DNA from: Lachnospiraceae bacterium
GTDB taxonomy: Bacteria > Bacillota > Clostridia > Lachnospirales > Lachnospiraceae
Length of the DNA stretch: 64,000 bases
Direction of reading: 5' to 3'
Assembly (NCBI GenBank): GCA_024684215.1
Contig: JAIKXH010000124.1
Location: 1 to 64,000 of the forward strand
This document shows, piece after piece, positions 59,257 through 64,000 of this stretch; the first letter of the stretch is position 1; every line of letters starts with the position of its first letter. Below the pieces are notes generated by a model, which worked only from the letters and a program-made list of their open reading frames with translations, ran no database searches and was not told where the DNA came from. Made by a program: the position numbers and the translations under genes.

Positions 59257-59286
59257 AATCCAGGCTGCCGATTGACAGCCTGGATT
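59257..59286. terminator. Perfect 11-bp hairpin (terminator-like or element end)
   Basis: AATCCAGGCTG ccgattga CAGCCTGGATT. Confidence 0.5.
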
Positions 59287-59643
59287 AGTTATGTCAAAAT
59301 CATAAAAACCTTATGTATCTTACAGTTCTATAAACACCTACAAGATATTCAACATCGATCTTAAGGGGTTACACAAAATAATTTACACTCTCCTTCTACT
59401 GACAGCACCGGTGATGGCAGTGCTGCTGATTATAAGTAACATTAAAGTAACCAATTGAGGTCAGCCGCTCTCGTGACTTTTCGTTTAATTTATATTCTCA
59501 TAGCACCTTATTATTTTCAAAGTACTATACTAAAATCTAAATTCTAAATTCTAAATGTTTTCACACTTATTATCTATATTTTTTTCTTATTATATAATTC
59601 CATTTTATTATTTAGTAATTATATATGAGTAAAGGAGAATTAT

Positions 59644-60252
59644 ATGGAAAAATACGGTTATATCAGAGTATCTTCTCGCGACCAGAATCCTGAAAGACAA
59701 ATTGAGGCACTTAAAGAATATGGGGTAAAAAGTAAAAACATTTTCATGGATTTTATTTCGGGGAAAGATTTTAACAGACCTAAATATAAAGCCTTAATGA
59801 AAAAAATAAAGCCCGGAGATGTTTTCGTAATAAAAAGTATAGACAGACTTGGGAGAAATTATAAGGAAATACTTGAGCAATGGCGAACTATCTGCAGTAA
59901 GAAAAAAGCAGATATAGAAGTTATCGAGTTCCCTCTTTTAAACACTAATCAAAGCAAGGATGGTCTTACAGGAGTATTTATTTCAGATATTACATTGCAA
60001 ATTCTTGCTTATTTATCACAATCTGAACGAGAAATGATAAAAAAACGTCAGGCGGAGGGGATAGCTATAGCAAAAGCAAAGGGAATAAAGTTTGGCGCAG
60101 AAAGAAAAAAAGACCCGGAATCATTTAGTGAGTATTACGATTTGTGGATCAAAGATAAGATATCAACAAGAGATGCAGCCAAGTTAACGGGAATGAGTCA
60201 TTCAACTTTTTACAGACGGTGTATAGAACTAAAAAAAGAAAATATAGTTTGA
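59644..60252 (+). CDS. Serine recombinase (resolvase/invertase family)
   Basis: KYGYIRVSSRDQNPERQIEAL; KSIDRLGRNYKEIL; REMIKKRQAEGIAIAKAKGIKFG; C-terminal HTH. Confidence 0.93.
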   Translation: MEKYGYIRVSSRDQNPERQIEALKEYGVKSKNIFMDFISGKDFNRPKYKALMKKIKPGDVFVIKSIDRLGRNYKEILEQWRTICSKKKADIEVIEFPLLNTNQSKDGLTGVFISDITLQILAYLSQSEREMIKKRQAEGIAIAKAKGIKFGAERKKDPESFSEYYDLWIKDKISTRDAAKLTGMSHSTFYRRCIELKKENIV

Positions 60253-60267
60253 AAAATGGTTCTTAAG

Positions 60268-60367
60268 GTAGACTTTTTGAAACATCTTATGATACAATCA
60301 TTAAGTCGTATTATCGGTGCTTTTTTCAAATGCAACATCCGCATGGACGCTGTTTCAAAAAGTCTGC
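60268..60367. repeat. 17-bp inverted repeat flanking a 66-bp segment
   Basis: GTAGACTTTTTGAAACA (60268-60284) vs TGTTTCAAAAAGTCTGC (60351-60367), one mismatch; outer GGTTCTT (60258)/AAGAACC (60381). Confidence 0.85.
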
Positions 60368-60443
60368 TTTTTGAAATGAAAAGAACCGAGTTTACGAGAA
60401 TATAATTTTATATAAATCATAGAAATGATTTACGGAGGAAAAA

Positions 60444-61451
60444 ATGTTTTGTAAAAAGTGTGGAGCGGAAATAAAAAACAATGTTGCCTTTTGCCCTAAA
60501 TGTGGCTTTAAAGTCACAGATGGAGGAGAGAATTCGGAAACGAAAAGTGTTAGTACAGAAAAAAGAGCAGAGGTTTGCCGCAAGGATGCTAAGAAACGCA
60601 AAAAAACGATTGCAATCGTTACGCCGATCATTATTATCGCCTGCATTGCGTTTGTGATTGTTCTGACAACGGTTATCATTCCAGGAAACAAGTATAGTTC
60701 TGCAATGGAACTGTATAACTCTCAACAGTACGAGGAGGCATACAAAGCATTTAACTCTTTAAATTTTAAAGACAGTGCCGACAAAGCAGCTGATTGCCTG
60801 TTCCTGCAACAAAAACCAGGACTGACAAACGTAACCGTTGGCTCGACAATAAAATTTGGCTTCTATGAGCAAGATAACAACAGATCTAACGGGAAAGAGG
60901 AAATAGAGTGGAAAGTACTTGCCGTAGAAGGAAATAGAATATTTGTTATCAGTCAATATGCACTGGATTATCAACCGTATAATTCATCGGGTACGAACAC
61001 GACATGGGAAACGAACGTGACATGGGAAACCTGTACACTACGTAAATGGCTTAACGAGACATTTTATAATACGGCGTTTGGAACGTATCACCAGCAAATG
61101 GTAAGCAGCTCTACAGTTACTGCTGACAATAATCCGAATTACGATACAAGCCCCGGTAACAGCACAACGGATCAGGTATTCCTGCTGAGCATCACGGAAG
61201 CAGAGAAATACTTCGGTTCGGACGGTGCGCGTCAGTGTCAAGGAACCGCTTACTGCTATGCGCAAAGACCAGACAAAAGCGACAATGGAAATTGCTCTTG
61301 GTGGCTGCGGACGCCCGGCTACGAGCCGATCGGCTCCGGTTCTTGGGAGTATGCAGATGTCCTCTACGACGGCTCCGTCGAATACTACGGTTCCAATGTC
61401 GGCAACAGCTTAGCAGTTCGGCCCGCTTTGTGGATAAATCTCGGATCTTAA
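60444..61451 (+). CDS. Zinc-ribbon, TM-anchored protein with C-terminal DUF6273/C-type-lectin-like domain
   Basis: MFCKKCGAEIKNNVAFCPKCGFKV; TM; NGKEEIEWKVLAVEGNRIFVIS...CSWWLRTPG...VLYDGSVEYYGSNVGNSLAVRPALWINL. Confidence 0.75.
   Translation: MFCKKCGAEIKNNVAFCPKCGFKVTDGGENSETKSVSTEKRAEVCRKDAKKRKKTIAIVTPIIIIACIAFVIVLTTVIIPGNKYSSAMELYNSQQYEEAYKAFNSLNFKDSADKAADCLFLQQKPGLTNVTVGSTIKFGFYEQDNNRSNGKEEIEWKVLAVEGNRIFVISQYALDYQPYNSSGTNTTWETNVTWETCTLRKWLNETFYNTAFGTYHQQMVSSSTVTADNNPNYDTSPGNSTTDQVFLLSITEAEKYFGSDGARQCQGTAYCYAQRPDKSDNGNCSWWLRTPGYEPIGSGSWEYADVLYDGSVEYYGSNVGNSLAVRPALWINLGS
60993..61028 (+). repeat. In-frame 18-nt tandem repeat (NTTWET/NVTWET)
   Basis: acgaacacgacatgggaa then acgaacgtgacatgggaa. 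Confidence 0.8.
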
Positions 61452-61476
61452 ATCTTCTAATCTGAAATCTTCCACA

Positions 61477-61554
61477 GCGCCGAAGGCGCAAATCTCAGCG
61501 GGCGTAGCCCGCAATCGCAAGTGAGAAGCACTTGCCATATCCGCCGTAAGGCGG
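61477..61554. repeat. Cluster of four short GC-rich hairpins
   Basis: GCGCCgaaGGCGC; GCGGGCgtaGCCCGC; GCAAGTGagaagCACTTGC; CCGCCgtaaGGCGG. Confidence 0.9.
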
Positions 61555-61564
61555 TCGCGCGATA

Positions 61565-62040
61565 TAACCGGAAACAGTGTGGCGAAGACCTCATGTCCTA
61601 ACAGCTCGTAAAGCCTGTTGAAGACCGCTGTAACGCTTCTGGCGGTGTTGTGATCACGGATGAATACAAGCATCAGTGAACAGCTCCTGAAATAGATTGT
61701 GAGGAAGACCTTGCCGCCCTTACGGCCTTCGACCGAGTCCATCTCCACGATGGCTACATCGGGGTTGGTGGCAATGAATTCCTGGAAGTCATCGTAAGTG
61801 CGTCCTACATGGCACTGCTTATCGACACGGACGGGCTTTTTCTTCTTTTGTACTCTGTACCGCACTTTCCTGGGAAGGTCGATGTTGCCAACGGAAAGAA
61901 GCTCTGCATCGATATAGTTGTAGATGGGTTTCTCATCCAGCATGATTTCATCTACGTTCTCAATGCATATGTGATGGATTGACTGTCCCTGCTTCACGAG
62001 AGGAGCGATGATTGCATCAATACGCTTAAGTTCCTCCTCG
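61565..62040 (-). pseudogene. IS30-family transposase fragment, truncated at both ends
   Basis: EELKRIDAIIAPLVKQGQSIHHI...LPRKVRYRVQKKKKPVRVDKQCHVGRTYDDF...VVEMDSVEG-type core (AIVEMDSVEGRKGGKVFLTIYF); lost after LGHEVFATLFPVI. Confidence 0.75.
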
Positions 62041-62280
62041 TAACCCGCGAGCCTTTTTCATGAATTTCCATAAATCTCCACAAATGCTTATAAATCTTGA
62101 TAAAATAAGGATTTCTGAAGTTCAGTACTCACATATAAGTCTATAAAGATTTATATAAGTTCTAAAAAAATGGTACCGACAAAGTATTCGCCATTGCCCC
62201 TATATCTCAGAGGCGACAGCAGATTCGCGGCGCCTGAATTATACAACGCTTTTTAAGTAAGAAATCAATAGGAGAATTCT

Positions 62281-64000
62281 ATGGATTTTAGAAAATTTAT
62301 ATCGTTTTTTTTGATGTTTGTTATTGTTACATCTACTTTCATGGGATGTAGTAACGAGGATAGTAATGAGTCCTATGCGATGAATGAAACAAAGGAAAAC
62401 AGCGATTCTGTTGTCGCTATAGAAGAAACTGTAGAAATATCATTAAATGAGAAGACTGATTATAGTGAGAATAAGGATTCAGCGAACTCTATAGACACTG
62501 TAGAAGTTCCTATTATTTTTTATGATTTGACTTGGGAAGAAGTGGAAAAAGAATTATCTGATTTTTGCACTGAAAGAGAGAATGTCTGTAGGAATAGTTC
62601 TGATCTGTTCCTTGAGAAAGCACGTGAAGAAGTATTTTGCCTTTTGAAGGCTTACGAGGGAATAATACAATTAGAGTACGAGAACTGGGATACACGTGAA
62701 GAAATTTTTAAAGACGAAGTGCTTGATACTATATGCGGAGGAAACTCTATCGCCATGGCTGCGGTAGGAGAAGCGCTGGATTGTTTCGAGAGCGGAAAAG
62801 GAATCAGTGAAACTTTTGAAAGAAGTATGAATGCTGCAGTGGCTGCAATACCTGACTATGTTCAAGGGGAATTTCTTGATATGTTTTGCGGAGGGATTAT
62901 AGGAAAAGTTATTGAAGTATATAACAGCTATGAAAAGAACACCAATATACAGATTAAGTATGCTATCAGCTTGATGCAGAATCAACTTGATGCATCTGTA
63001 CAAAAGATGGTACTGATACTTGGAAATAAAGAAATGACCGGCGATGAGTTAGCCGAATGTATAAAGGAATTTGATGATACTTATTATATCGTTAAGGAGT
63101 TGAATCAACGCTTCAAAATAGAAGCACCGATGGATGAATGGAAAATGCTTTCCTACATGTTAACGGCTAATTATTATGGGTATAAAACAAATCAGTTATT
63201 GTTAGGCTTTTATGAAACGGGGCACAGTGTTGAATTAGATGATTTCGAAGCTTTTAAAAAAAGAAATCCTGAACTTACTGAGGATAAAATGAGAGAAAAG
63301 TATTTGGAACTTGATGATTATTTATTCGGCTTGGATGGGTTTGTTTTAGATTGCTTTGAGATTCCATGCAATGTTGAAGAATTAAATGTTCGCGAGTTTG
63401 ATTATGGGCAAATCGAGGAAGATTCCTTAAAAAATACTGCGGTAGGCTTGGCTAGTGATATTTTTGGGAATTTTATAACGTCAATGTTTGTGTCGGATGA
63501 GGTATATTCAGATAATGCATATGTTGATGAATTATACAATTTGTCTAAGGAATTGGAATCTGCACTGGATACCTACGAAAAAGGTATTAACGACTGGGCT
63601 AAGATCACAGAGGAGATTCAGCAACTATACGGAGAGTGGACCAGTATTCTTGGAGATAATGAAATATCACAAAGAGAGAAAATATTGTTTTGGTTTTTAT
63701 ATGAAAACTATTATGGAACTGAAAGCAAGCCCTCAGAAGCCTTTTATCATGAGCGAATTGTTTCGGATATTAGCGATGTATCAGCTTATAAGATGATACT
63801 AGATCGGTATTTGATAGACTTTGACAGATGCGTTCTGCGCTCTGATTATGAGACGAATAAGAATTATATACATAAAGCAGAAAGATTGAGCGAATATCTG
63901 GGACGAAAATTATCCGATTATGTCGATGAAAACATTGAGACTAGGGATACTTCGTATGTAGTTTCGGCAAGTACAGACAGTTATATTGCTGTTGTCAATA
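62281..64000 (+). CDS. Large lipoprotein of unknown function, 3' end beyond the window
   Basis: ATG 62281 after GGAG; MDFRKFISFFLMFVIVTSTFMGCSNED lipobox; frame read by hand and open to 64000. Not in the ORF track because no stop is reached. Confidence 0.8.
   Translation, partial: MDFRKFISFFLMFVIVTSTFMGCSNEDSNESYAMNETKENSDSVVAIEETVEISLNEKTDYSENKDSANSIDTVEVPIIFYDLTWEEVEKELSDFCTERENVCRNSSDLFLEKAREEVFCLLKAYEGIIQLEYENWDTREEIFKDEVLDTICGGNSIAMAAVGEALDCFESGKGISETFERSMNAAVAAIPDYVQGEFLDMFCGGIIGKVIEVYNSYEKNTNIQIKYAISLMQNQLDASVQKMVLILGNKEMTGDELAECIKEFDDTYYIVKELNQRFKIEAPMDEWKMLSYMLTANYYGYKTNQLLLGFYETGHSVELDDFEAFKKRNPELTEDKMREKYLELDDYLFGLDGFVLDCFEIPCNVEELNVREFDYGQIEEDSLKNTAVGLASDIFGNFITSMFVSDEVYSDNAYVDELYNLSKELESALDTYEKGINDWAKITEEIQQLYGEWTSILGDNEISQREKILFWFLYENYYGTESKPSEAFYHERIVSDISDVSAYKMILDRYLIDFDRCVLRSDYETNKNYIHKAERLSEYLGRKLSDYVDENIETRDTSYVVSASTDSYIAVVN

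Noticed and set aside
61192-61491. - and + strand short ORFs over the 3' end of the lectin-like gene
   Set aside because: Arginine/serine-rich shadow ORFs caused by the GC-rich 3' segment.
63488-63796. + strand 102-aa ORF
   Set aside because: Out-of-frame within the large lipoprotein ORF from 62281.
1-64000. CRISPR arrays, tRNA or rRNA genes
   Set aside because: No regularly spaced direct repeats with unique spacers, and no recognisable tRNA or rRNA signatures found on reading; a tRNAscan/Infernal run would be the decisive check.

Overview
The window is a chromosomal segment that looks like a Lachnospiraceae/Butyrivibrio-type Firmicute, inferred from gene content and codon usage. It is mostly dense coding sequence on the + strand. 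In order it contains: three tandem HlyD-like adaptors plus an FtsX-type permease; glyA; a BMP-family nucleoside ABC importer; hom and aspartate kinase; a GH3-fold protein with lost catalytic residues; hemW; an HD-domain protein overlapping pilT; comM and dprA on the - strand; apt, RSH, an MBL hydrolase and hemZ; a flavodoxin and a PilZ protein; an Lgt-like pair; a polyamine operon (ADC, speE, carboxynorspermidine dehydrogenase, nspC, aguA, aguB); tcdA, MATE, GH43 and a PfkB kinase; a TraX-7TM-PAS-GGDEF fusion translationally coupled to a small alarmone synthetase; a DHH phosphoesterase; an intact GH3; and a LysR regulator divergent from a NitT/TauT ABC importer, cyclase-family hydrolase, C-N hydrolase and AEC transporter operon. 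The right end (about 58.5-64 kb) is a decayed accessory region with GH26, Rpn, threonine aldolase and IS30 remnants, REP-like motifs, a serine recombinase beside an inverted repeat, and a zinc-ribbon/C-type-lectin-like protein. That protein has a GC-rich 3' end followed by a row of four hairpins. A long lipoprotein ORF runs off the right edge and is missing from the ORF track. The strongest leads are the twin strand-specific terminator hairpins in the divergent LysR/ABC leaders, the recurrent stop-codon-spanning tandem repeats at gene 3' ends, the TraX-GGDEF/SAS operon, and the lectin-fold protein with downstream hairpins.
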